In this document: piece after piece, positions 23,501-32,872 of the stretch | Numbering within the stretch: position 1 is the stretch's first letter | How the letters are laid out: each line of letters starts with the position of its first letter | Assembly: GCA_903813345.2 (NCBI GenBank) | Contig: CAIIXF020000007.1 | Coordinates: 29,809,564-29,873,563 of the forward strand | Source of the DNA: Owenia fusiformis | Lineage: Eukaryota > Annelida > Polychaeta > Sabellida > Oweniidae | Direction: 5' to 3' | DNA length: 64,000 nucleotides | Program-made: the position numbers and the translations under genes | The notes under the pieces: generated by a model | Told to the model about the DNA's origin: nothing | The model's database searches: none | The model's input: the letters and a program-made list of their open reading frames with translations, nothing else

Positions 23501-24324
23501 GTTGCTTTTTTAGTCTCAATACCATGTAATCATTGGGAAAAAATAAAAGAAAACGTTTTGTAAATCATACAATTCAAGAACACAAAAAAAGAACCCATGA
23601 CTTCTTTTTATTCCTCGCGATTTCAGCGGGAACTTGCTCGCGACTTTTAAATCATAGCGGGGCTTTAGATACTACCAGTGATGTTGTTCGAACTCAAAAA
23701 TGGAACTCTTTGTCACTTAATACAGGCTTCCTTTGTTGTCAGCTGTAAATATATGTTTACTCACAGGACCTGTAGTAAGTGTAAATGTATATTTACCATG
23801 TACATATATGTAAATGTCACAACAGCGTCTTAGTGAGCAATAAAAACACAAGTACGTTCGGGTAAACTGTATTGTTCGTATGCTAAATGCGTCGTTTAAA
23901 TTGCAAATTGCCTTCAAATTCTTCTAATTACAATTACTAATTAAAAAAGAGTAAGACTGCCTCAGCCAAAAAACTTATGTGAAATTCGAAAACTAATCTA
24001 TCTTTGTCCAAAGTAAGTTATTTTTCCAGCTTTTGGATATAGTTTATTATTTTGAAATCAATGTTCAACAATGGTTACATTTGCGTTCCCGTAACGTATC
24101 CAATTGTGTGATTGCATTATGCAACAAAGGACAAAAATCTTGATCACCCCCATGCAATGATACTCGATTGTTTAGAGTGTTTTTTGTTTTCAATAGATAT
24201 TTACCTTGCCAAGTTGGAAATTCTCCTGAGCAGATATATTTGCGACTTTGCAAGGAGTAACAGCTTGGTACTCTGTAAAGATCAATATGACCATCTGAAT
24301 ATATATGTAGCGTCGCCTGTCCAT
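14578..24324 (-). CDS. Apolipoprotein D-like lipocalin, probable GPI-anchored
   Basis: Lipocalins are small secreted beta-barrels that bind lipids and other hydrophobic ligands. Six exons, in order: 24324-24205, 18043-17913, 17100-17009, 15890-15657, 15137-15111, 14627-14578. Their phases close to exactly 218 codons (217 residues). The model shows a short hydrophobic signal (residues about 6-16), QENF at 33-36 as in ApoD, the lipocalin GxW motif (G43, K44, W45 in FMGKWYEIKYIP), PGKL, and the second conserved block TDYNNYAVQYGC (126-137). Spacing between PGKL and TDY equals that in human ApoD. After the barrel, ECSPETSAA is followed by a 15-residue hydrophobic end (VIYLAITLSVVSIAF), as in GPI signals; insect Lazarillo is a GPI-linked lipocalin. 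Four N-glycosylation sequons are present. Intron 1 holds a 5.3-kb transposon. The start codon and the two smallest 3' exons are the least certain parts. Confidence 0.85.
15405..15532 (-). mobile_element. Short, coreless copy of the TGTCACCACC element family
   Basis: GGCATTAACATACAAAATGC at one side and AACCACTGTGTAAGTGACAT at the other correspond to the two ends of the element at 32873-34163, in inverse orientation. Between them is only the GC-rich module ACAGACTCCGAACGCCGACC. The tandem core is absent. It lies in lipocalin intron 4. Confidence 0.65.
15912..16566 (-). mobile_element. TGTCACCACC element with about four core repeats
   Basis: It starts GGCATTAACATGACAAAATG then TCACCACCT, the inverse of the right end of the 32873-34163 element. 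The core units carry GACCTTGAGAA..TC(A/T)..TGAAGGTCAAATC and AAGTCAGATTTGAACTTCTG. It closes with the GC-rich module ACAGACGCCAACCGCC and TTGGTTGTGACAT. It lies in lipocalin intron 3. Confidence 0.75.
19133..19660. repeat. Satellite of CGTTCGT/CCGTCCGT/CGTGCGTG units
   Basis: About 500 bp are built from 4-bp-phased words (GTTCGTGCGTGC, GTCCGACCGTCC, GTTCGTCCGTCC) with frequent CpG. The apparent reading frames rich in Arg-Ser-Phe-Val or Thr-Asn-Glu-Arg are translations of this satellite and not genes. The array decays into TTCGTTTGTTC words near 19640. Confidence 0.93.
19730..22545. repeat. 2.8-kb purine-only satellite (GGAAGGAAGCAAGGAAGCGA)n
   Basis: The plus strand is almost entirely A and G, with isolated C or T, in imperfect GGAA, AGGA and GCAAGGAA words. 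The minus strand, nearly all pyrimidine, cannot form TAA, TAG or TGA, which explains an 842-codon open frame at 22537-20009. That frame translates to Phe-Leu-Pro-Ser-Ala repeats only and should not be annotated as a gene. Long polypurine tracts of this kind can form intramolecular triplexes and stall polymerases. Confidence 0.95.
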
Positions 24325-24407
24325 TTTTACTTGCTTTGCGATGTCAACTGTGTACCCGGCCACACCTTCCTACTTTGCGATTTTTAGTGACGCTAACACT
24401 AGCCTAT
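24325..24407 (-). promoter_or_regulatory. Remaining proximal upstream region of the lipocalin gene
   Basis: Only about 83 bp separate the inferred lipocalin ATG from the target duplication of a LINE inserted at 24421-26000. Any 5' UTR or proximal promoter is therefore either this short segment or has been pushed 1.6 kb away. No TATA box is evident in it. Confidence 0.35.
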
Positions 24408-24420
24408 AGTACTTGTCAGT

Positions 24421-26000
24421 GACCTAGAAAATTCATCATTTTCTAGGTCAAGTTAAGTCGGTCAAATCAACTCTGGAGTCTCCCAAGGCTCAATATGGGG
24501 ACCGATTTTCTTTTTGTTATATCTAAATGACGTAACGGACGACCTAAACTCTAAATGTTTTATCTATGCGGATGACACGTCACTTTTTTGTCCGGTTGAC
24601 CCAATAAATCACCAAACAGATAGCCAAGTTCTTCAAGAAGACTTAATTCATATCCAAATGTGGTCCCAGAAATGGGGACTAACTTTCGCACCACAAAAAA
24701 GTCACGAGTTGATCTTTAAAACAAATAGACCAATTGAGAGAACATATCCTAAGTTTGTTTTCAACGACACTCCAATAGATCAAATTAAACATCATAAGCA
24801 CCTCGGTCTAATTCTTGATGAAAAGTTAACCTTCAAAACCCATATTGAATATCTAGAAGGTAAAATTCAAAAATTATTAAATCCACTTATGGCACTTAAG
24901 CATAGATTAAATTCCAAACACCTGGAAAAAATTTACTCTTCCTTTATCCTGTCACATCTGGACTATTGTGATATCATTTATGACGCTGCTCCAGCTACCA
25001 GCCTAGCCCAGTTAGACAAGCTACATTATAGGGCAGCTGTTATTTGTTCTGGTGTTATGCAAGGAGCAAGCACAGAAAAAACCCTTGAAATATTAAATTG
25101 GGATAATCTTCAAAATAGACGGGATGAACATAAATTGCGCGTTATGTTCAAGATTCATAACAATTCGGCACCATCTTACGTTAAACGGATTTTCGAACGA
25201 TATAAATCACCTCAGACGCGAGTTCTTCGAACAACCAACGACTACAAATTACCAGCCTCAATTAGTAAAAAAATGGAAACGGGAACAGTTTGCTCAATGA
25301 TAACCTTGTGGAACCGTCTTCCTAGAGACCACAAGGAAACGAACAGCTTCTCACTTTTTAAAAAACAACTAAACGATCACCTCACCAAAAACACCGAACC
25401 TACAATTTCAACCTCCTACATACAGAATCTTGATAGAAAAGAAGAAATTGTACTAAATAAGATAAGAGTAAATCGATATTTCAAATCCGATCTTTTTGAC
25501 CATAATTTCTCTTTCATTAACGATCCATATTGTGACTGTGGAGCTCGAGAGACAGCACAGCATAAACTCTTGTCCTGCCCTCTGAGAGAAACAAATGCGC
25601 TAGCGGTGGTTAAACATGAACTAAACTTAGATGTTACTAAATACAAAACATTAAAAAATAAGACAAATTTCCTACTTTTTGGCGACAAAGATCTGACAAA
25701 TGAAAACAATTCCAAAATCTTTAAGGCAGTTTTGAATTTCATTAAGTAATCGATAACAGCAATTCAAATTCAGGGCACCAACGGGGGTACAGACAGGTAG
25801 AAAAACAGATAGTATCTAAATTATATATTTTTCTTACTCTAATAATGACTTTGACTAAATGTTATATTATATTGTATTTTAAATTCACTTAAAGCGGCAG
25901 TAGAAATGCCCTTTCAGGGCGATTACGCCGTGAATAACAATGAAAATGTATCTATGATTTTAAGAAATAAAGAGTATTTATTATAAAAAAAAGAAAAAAA
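24421..26000 (+). mobile_element. 5'-truncated Jockey/CR1-type LINE with 13-bp target duplication
   Basis: The element is flanked by perfect copies of AGTACTTGTCAGT at 24408-24420 and 26001-26013, directly next to its A-rich 3' tail (TTATAAAAAAAAGAAAAAAA). This is the hallmark of target-primed reverse transcription. The 3' UTR includes GCCCTTTCAGGGCGATTACG and AATAAAG. The 5' end begins in a 30-bp hairpin (GACCTAGAAAAT...ATTTTCTAGGTC), and the coding sequence is entered midway through the reverse transcriptase. The element is on the opposite strand to the lipocalin. Confidence 0.93.
24457..25749 (+). pseudogene. LINE reverse transcriptase, C-terminal two thirds
   Basis: The frame is open for 430 codons, with no stop between the truncation point and the natural end. 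It begins at the RT motif SGVSQGSIWGPIFFLLYLND, followed by the catalytic FIYADDTSLF (YADD), the thumb, and a terminal Cys-His element (CDCGARETAQHKLLSCP). The fingers, first catalytic Asp and endonuclease are missing, so no mobile protein can be made. There is no natural start codon near the break. The intact frame and the perfect target duplication suggest a recent insertion. Confidence 0.93.
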
Positions 26001-26013
26001 AGTACTTGTCAGT

Positions 26014-26600
26014 ATAGCGAAGGTAAACGGCAACAGTCGGTAACGACCTTAGTATTGGTACCCTCATTCATGCTTTTTTGAGGTGAATACCAAGGTTTAT
26101 TTTTTAAGTTATCTTATTTTAATGCATTAAATTTTGGTTATAAGCTGATTACAAGCAAGAAAAGTGATAAGGAAATATGATACAATTGTGATATTACATC
26201 GAGGTATCGGGTATATCAGAGTAGACAATGTAGTGTTAAATCATCTATGATCATAGATTAGTTATATACCATAGGGAAGTTTAATATCTGATTTAAAATT
26301 TCAGAAATAATGTCAGCAAATGGTGACCAGGGGTTCGATTTTTTATGTATCCACAAATCCCCCCCTTCATCGGTGTACCTCACATAAAAGCATTTTTTGT
26401 ATTTGTACATACAATTTACACCACTCCAAAAGTTTGGCAACAATTTGATTTTCTATGTTGAAATAGTTTTTGGTGAATCTTTTACTGAAAAGATATTGAA
26501 ATCTGGTAGCAAAATCATACATTTAAATTTAACATGCACTTGTTTAATTGTTCAATGGAATCCAAATCAAGCGGTTAGCATACATTGAGCCAACTTTTGT
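26014..26600. other. Gene-free stretch
   Basis: No protein-like frame was seen. CACTCCAAAAGTTTGGCAAC near 26422 resembles a Tc1-type terminal sequence that recurs near 27785 and, inverted, near 53645. Confidence 0.4.
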
Positions 26601-26601
26601 T

Positions 26602-27213
26602 TAAGGAATATTCCTTGCCAAACCATCTCTCTCCTTATATGGTAGCTATAACCATATATATGCTTGCCATATTTAGCAAAACACGCAAAAATGTTTTGAT
26701 ATGGACAAATTTGATCACTTAGAAATATGATGCTCAATTCCAGTAAGCTGCCATCTTTTAAAATTTCACACAGGAAGTGATGTCATCGACTCTCAACTTT
26801 GCATATAGCATTAGGTGAGGAGCTATTAAGAATTACAAAACCAGCTAAATATTCTTTTTCAACTTTGCATCTTATTTAATCCTTCTGAAAATCTCTTCTT
26901 TTATTCTAAGTTGACAAGCCCTGAAAATATTTTTGCACAGAAAGTAATGATCACTTGTCTAGAAGTGATTTTGTGCTACTTTCCTATACTGTTATGGGCA
27001 AGGTTATAGAAGTTGAGAGTTGATGACATCACTTCCTGCAAGAAATCTTAAAAGATGGCAGCTCACTGGAAATAAGCACTAGATTATTAAATGATCAATA
27101 TTGACCATGTTAAAACATTTCCCCATGTTTTGCTCAATATGGAAACTATATATATGATTATAGCTACCATATCAAGAGAGAAAGGGTCTGGCAAGGAATA
27201 TTCCTTTAAGGGC
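26602..27213. mobile_element. 610-bp foldback element with TTAA flanks
   Basis: The left arm starts TTAAGGAATATTCCTTGCCA and the right arm ends TGGCAAGGAATATTCCTTTA followed by AGG. Arms of about 190 bp match as inverses: for example AAGCTGCCATCTTTTAA at 26741 against TTAAAAGATGGCAGCTCAC at 27050. The ends sit at TTAA on the left and TTTAA on the right, as in piggyBac- or Kolobok-derived MITEs. No coding capacity. Confidence 0.7.
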
Positions 27214-27871
27214 AAATTATAACATATCTCTAAGGAACATGTTTTTGACGAGCTACCATTGATAAATCGTCATTCCCAATTCATGCTTTAGAGTTCATTC
27301 AAAGATATTCAGACACATGCTATTTTCCAACAATTTTAGATGATTTTTGAAAATAATCCAAATCAAAAGAATTTTATTTGATATTTCATTTTGTAATACC
27401 TCATGAACTTACAGTTATTTACTGAAAACTAGTATATTCAATAGCAAATAGTTTTGAAGAATGTAATCATGGCGCACAATGGCTGCACGAATACTCTCAA
27501 TTGGTACTGACGATAAAAGTGACAGATGACAAATAGTATTGTATTACATATGGAATGAAACATTCGATCACCGTTCCGCTGTTTTTATCATAAATGACGA
27601 GAATCATGAATGTTTTGAGAAATGAAAACAGTTTAGATGAACTTGTGAATCATTATAAACTTTGATTTGTTTTTGAGAAATTAACGTTTTATTATTTTAT
27701 TCAAGAATGCTGCCAAATCCTTTTTAGAGTACACACGATTTCAAACTTGTGGTAGGCCAATCCTCTGTCTTTCTGACAAATACACTCCCCTCCAAAAGTT
27801 TGGCAACCTAAGCTCCCTGCCTCCTCTTTATATTTGATTTTTTATTTACATAACCTGCGGGGAAAATACTT
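27214..27871. other. Gene-free stretch
   Basis: No protein-like frame was found. A possible Tc1-type end, CACTCCCCTCCAAAAGTTTG, is at about 27783. Confidence 0.4.
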
Positions 27872-27876
27872 ATAAT

Positions 27877-28701
27877 CACAGGCTGGTATCGAAATATTTG
27901 TCCGCTGTGACGGAGCATGCTATTTTCATAAAAACACTAAGAATACTTCACGATTTATTTTTTAACTCACATGTTTCGTTATACCATACAAAATTACTTA
28001 CTCCATGCAATGGATATATCATTTGCGGGTAACTTTCATTTCTGTTTGAAGTCCAATTACGCTGGGAAGAAAAGCTATTGAAAATGGCGCCGGAGTATCA
28101 TACTTCAAAATGTACCATTTCTTGTTTAACTTTCTAACGGCACGATATAGTGACACGATAATATTTACACATGGTTTCAGCATAACTATGAAGGTATAAA
28201 TGAGATGTTGATGTATTTGGTCTTTTTAATTCTTTTATAGAAAACAATATTTAATTTTTTTGTCCGCTGTGACGGAGCAGTTGCAAATGTGAACTGTGAA
28301 AATGCTCCGTCACAGCGGACAAAAAATATTAATATTATTTTTTATAAAAAAATTAAAAAGACCCAATGCATTAATATTTCATTAATACATTCAGAGTTAT
28401 GGTGAAAACATATGTTAATATTATCGTGTCACTATATCATGCCATTAAAAAATTAAAAAAGAAATGGTACATTTTAGAGTTTGATACTCTGGCGCCGTTT
28501 TCAATAGATTTTACTCCTAGCGTTATTAGACTTCAAACAGAAGTGAAGGTTACACGCAAATGATATATCCATTGCATGGAGTAAGTAATTATCTTTGATA
28601 TAACGAAACATATGAGTTAAAAAGCATGAAGCATTCTTAGTGTTTTTATGAAAAATAGCATGCTCCGTCACAGCGGACAAATCTTTCGATACCAGCCTGT
28701 G
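27877..28701. mobile_element. 825-bp near-perfect hairpin element, 5-bp target duplication
   Basis: The ends start CACAGGCTGGTATCGAAA and are flanked by ATAAT on both sides (27872-27876, 28702-28706). Two arms of about 390 bp are inverse copies meeting at 28275-28305. A 21-bp motif, TTTGTCCGCTGTGACGGAGC plus A, occurs four times: at the outer and inner end of each arm (near 27898, 28259, 28304 and 28659). No open frame of note. A transcript across it would fold into a long double-stranded RNA. Confidence 0.9.
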
Positions 28702-28706
28702 ATAAT

Positions 28707-30430
28707 ATTGATTAAAATGTAACTTGATTTCATTTCCAATGCGTCCAAATTTTCCCATTTTTTTACTTCTTTTGTTGAAAGTTTTAATCCGTTGGTGATT
28801 ATCAGTGGATCAGTTATTTAGAAAATAAAAAGTGATTATCAGGAAGCAATGCATATATTGGTAGACCACGTGATTTTTTAATATTTTTTATTATGAACTT
28901 TTTCCCTTAACTGTGAAAATGTAATACCCATTCGAAATAATAAATCTAGACTTATTTGATATAATCCTCCTTACGCCTTTGCTTTTTTCAGCAAAAGATG
29001 ACTGCATCTGGCCTTTTTATTGAACAGAACTTTCCACTGCACGTAATGTGTGTACCTTTTACACTTGTATCTAGTACACACAGACATACTCACCTAATTG
29101 CCTTCCTTAATCCATTTATTTGCTAAACATATTATAATTAATGACACAAACGCGCGCGATCGACTAAAGTTTGATATTCTTGAAAATAGAGTAAATACTA
29201 AATACACTGCAACAGCAACATTTTAATCTTAAAATGATCTCCGAGATGAACGTGCATCTGAAAAAAAGCAAAACTGATTTTTTCGCAATCGATTTATTTT
29301 TCCTTAAAAAGTGATGGATAATAAATACCCATTCGATCAAATACTTGTGTTTATAAATGATGCATATGCTTTTAATAATAACTCATTTCAAAATGTTTCT
29401 ATTATTTAATATTTGCTTTTGAGGATTTGTCAGCCCCGGGGACTTAGCAAGATTTTTTTTGTTTGAAATAAGATAAAACGGAGGGGGACAGATTTGAAAG
29501 AAAATGTGTTTTCATCAGTATTAAGACAGTTGGTTTATTTCACTGTAAATGGAGCAGCTTTTAAGTTGGAAAATAAGTTGTGCGAAATTATTGATATTTT
29601 TTCTTTGCATAATGGCATGATGCTCCGGGGTCTTCCCAAAATTAAACAATCCCATCCCGTGCCTGAGGTTGCCAATCTTTTGGAGAGAAGTGTAAATTAA
29701 CTATTTTTATCTACTTGTCATATAAATTGAATATATGTTATTGGTTATTGCAATGAATTTTCCACAAATATTTTTTTGGGGGAAATACCGACCGGGGGTT
29801 CGTCCGAACCCATCGAACCCCCGCTCCCTACGGCTTATGCCCCCTGTAATAAATGTAATTAACAATCTCAAGTTTAATGGTCAAGTTTACAAAATATAAT
29901 GACTTGTCATGTCATGAGATTTTTTCGAATCATCCACCATTTTGAAATTTAGAGGATTAATCAGAAGAAAATGTAATTGGGCATGAATCTACTCAGCTCC
30001 CTGATGAGAGGAAGGAGGTGTAAATAAGTCATAGACCAAATTTATTTATGTATGGCGAACTTTGAACTGAAGAATACGGCGCCGAATGAGAAAAAATATG
30101 GATTTTTCAACTGTCGGACACCATCTGAAAAATATTATACATTATTATATCACTATCTAGCTAGCGACAGTATGATTGGTCAAAACCGGGTCACATGTTG
30201 TGGGATATCTGGCGATATTCAATGGCAATGCTAATCAGATAAGACAACCGTGAGATATCTAGCGATATCCCACGCTCCCGGGAATTTTCAAAGAATTTGT
30301 TTTCGTTCAGTGTAAATAATTTAGTTCAGTTTAAGTCAAAATGGCAGACGAACCGAGTAGATTCGTAAAAATATCTGAAGACTTAATGACTTAATAATAT
30401 TAAGGATGTTTAGCTAGACAGTGATATAAT
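28707..30430. other. Gene-free stretch with small palindromes
   Basis: A 68-codon frame at 29494-29700 lacks motifs and splice context. Around 30200-30275 there is an imperfect palindrome GGGATATCTGGCGATATTC / GATATCTAGCGATATCCC. Around 29790 is a GGGGGTTCGTCCGAACCC motif. No gene is supported. Confidence 0.45.
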
Positions 30431-30436
30431 AAAACA

Positions 30437-30578
30437 AATATTTCACTCTATTTTCGGTGAATACCTGTAGCACTTTCACAAGGTGATATTCCACTTGCCC
30501 TTCGGGCTTCGTGGAATATCACTTGTGAAAGATGTACAGGTATTCACCTCAATAGAGTGAAATATTTGTTCAGTATAC
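30437..30578. repeat. 140-bp palindromic element with CCCTTCGGGC centre
   Basis: The left half is CAAATATTTCACTCTAT...GGTGAATACCTGTA and the right half is its inverse, TACAGGTATTCACCTCAATA...GAAATATTTG. The inner stem is GTGATATTCCAC and the loop is TTGCCCTTCGGGCTTC. It resembles the palindrome at 7961-8150 in design but not in arm sequence. Confidence 0.75.
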
Positions 30579-30644
30579 TATATACATACTGTATACAAAA
30601 ATTTATGTCAGATACCCAGGTCAAAATAATAGCATACATATTCA

Positions 30645-31600
30645 GGGTAATCATTAGCTAATGATTATGAAACAAATAGGTAACAAATAGTATAGCAATT
30701 TGACATGCAAATGAGATAATCATTCAGGGTAATCATTAGCTAATGATTGTGAATTAAATGAAACACTGATTTCTTTCTTCGTTAATCATTCACTAATCAT
30801 TCAGTAATTATTCAGAAACAAATAGTTAATTATTCAGAAACAAATCAATAATTATTCAGAAACAAATCGGTAATTATTCAGAAAGAAACCGTTAATTATT
30901 CAGAAACAAATCGTTAATTATTCAGTAATTATTCAGGTTCATCTGACTCATTTTCTTCTTTATCAAGACCCTGTTGCCTCTCCTGGAGCTGCCTTGTATT
31001 ATTCTGACTAATACATGCTCATATAGAGGTGACATATACTCCAAATTAATTTATATTTATCTGCTCAGGGCTAAAATGAGTGTTTGTGCCTAATCATGTA
31101 TGGGGAACAACCCAAAATTGATCAAATTCAAAAAAATATCTTGAATTCAAATTCATTAGAATAGTAGAGATAAATATGAATAAGTTTCAATCTAAACATG
31201 TTCTACATACCTTTATGATTATGTTGATCAAGTTTCAAGATAGTCTAGCCACCCTTCAGGTTGTTTATGCTCACTTTTATTAGACAAATAATTCTCTCAC
31301 ATCTTTACCAAATTTTAACGTCTGCCAATGTGGGGTTTCTCATTCTAAATCATGGACTTTTAGGTAATCATTCAGAAACAAATCGTTAATCACTCAGTAA
31401 AAATTCGGAATAAAAAATTCCAAGTTAATCATTCAGAAAAAAATCTTTAATTATTCAGTAACTATTCAGATTATTAATCATTCAGAAACAATTCAGTTAA
31501 TTATTCAGAAACTAATCAGATGTTGCTTTTAAATTCTTCAGGTTTTCTGATTAATTCCTGAAGGATTCAATAATCATTAGCTAATGATTATGAAATGATT
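30645..31600. repeat. Minisatellite of TTATTCAGAAACAAATCGTTAA units
   Basis: Units of about 20-22 bp (AATTATTCAGAAACAAATCG and variants) cluster at 30780-30945 and 31365-31530. The region is framed by the small palindrome AATCATTAGCTAATGATT, seen near 30650, 30730 and 31570. The intervening 31000-31360 is ordinary sequence. No coding capacity. Confidence 0.75.
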
Positions 31601-32872
31601 TTTGTGTGGGTATGATTACTCACTTCGAGAGCCATGTTAGATTTTGAAACTTATTATATCAAAGTCCACATAGCTTTCGCACTAGTAAGTAAAGATATGA
31701 CATTTAATTAAGCAGAAGAGAAAATTGCAATTTATGACGTAAATTAAAGGAAAAGTCACATTAGTGAGTTTGTACTGATGGATTCAAGTCTGTAATATTT
31801 GACTGTTGAGTTTTGATTTTGGCGCTCACTGACGTCATACGTTTATGTGTACACAGATGTACATGTAGGTCACTTCACATAAACATAATATTTTTGTCGA
31901 ACAATCTCATGTAGCTGTCACTAATGTTGTTACCACAGTCACACACTTGGATAAGGTATGGACGATAGTTTAAACATATAGCCATTTACTCAGTTACTTC
32001 TTGGTAGTCAGAAGAGTCACAAAGTTCGATTTGATAAAATTAGCCAGTCACCAGGTCACAGGAATCCTGACAGACACGGGAACAAGAGTTCATCCCCCCT
32101 CCCACTCACTATGTATTTAGGTAGAAAGCTATACAGTGACTGGGGGATTTAAATCTTCCTGGGCCTGTGCTGACTCGAGTCTGCCAAATTCTTGATATAA
32201 TTTAAACTCTGCAGTAAATTTTAAATCATTATCATACATGTATCATATCACACTTCTCATTCTCAAGTGATTTTAGCCATATTTGGGCCAAAATTGTCAA
32301 ATGTGAACCCCCCCTGAAAATATTTGAAAACTGAACCCCCCTTGGCAGAGACCCTATCTGTTGCAAGACTTACGCCTGCCACAACCGTCACCATGTTATT
32401 CAGTGTTTTTAAGTATCGCAAGGATCCTGCCATGACCGTGGTAGTGTTATCGTTAAAGCCTGGTATAACCATGGCAATGCTGTATTATATTGCAATGCCA
32501 GATATGACCGTGGTAGTGTACGAGTGCGAGTGCGTCCGAGCCTGGATCACCCCATGGCCTTTCAAGAGATCTCTTGAAAGCCCATAATCGCCCTAATCAT
32601 AACTGCATACTGACTGTGAAGATTTTAATCTGTCGGACACTGGACGGGCTCTTATCGTCTCATTGATTCAATGAGAATTATAATTTAGTTTGCCTTCCTA
32701 GTGATAGTTTCTATATACGTCATATATGGGCACAAACTCACCTCAAAGAAAAAGGTTTGGGGCATAGGCCCGGGGACATGAATAAAAAAAATCGAATGGA
32801 ATACAATACCAATCGAATACCAAGCAAAGAGCGGTAATCTCTACTAAACTTGGTGTATTCGACTCAATTTTT
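31601..32872. other. Gene-free stretch
   Basis: Short frames at 32263-32587 overlap on both strands and show no domain. A TGACGTCA site lies near 31831, in AT-rich DNA. No gene is supported. Confidence 0.4.

Larger units (their letters stand above)
18357..23680. mobile_element. 5.3-kb CAC-terminated foldback element with 5-bp target duplication
   Basis: The terminal inverted repeats are 18357-18423 and 23614-23680 (67 bp, a few mismatches), beginning CACGGGTAGTATC and CACTGGTAGTATC. The flanks are ATGTT on both sides (18352-18356 and 23681-23685). About 410-450 bp inside each end lie three copies of a 22-bp repeat containing CCCCGCTGAAAA, in inverse orientation on the two sides (18767, 18789, 18811; and 23187, 23209, 23231). 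The centre is filled by a CGTTCGTC-type satellite and a 2.8-kb purine-only satellite. No transposase is encoded. The element sits wholly within intron 1 of the lipocalin gene. CAC ends with 5-bp duplications point to the Transib/RAG group; a hAT lineage with short duplications is the main alternative. Confidence 0.85.

Noticed and set aside
18357-23680. Reading the 5.3-kb element as an LTR retrotransposon because of the 5-bp duplication
   Set aside because: The ends are inverted, not direct, repeats, do not begin TG or end CA, and no primer-binding site or polyprotein is present.
29494-29700. 68-codon frame with mixed composition
   Set aside because: No recognisable family, no flanking exons; kept as gene-free.
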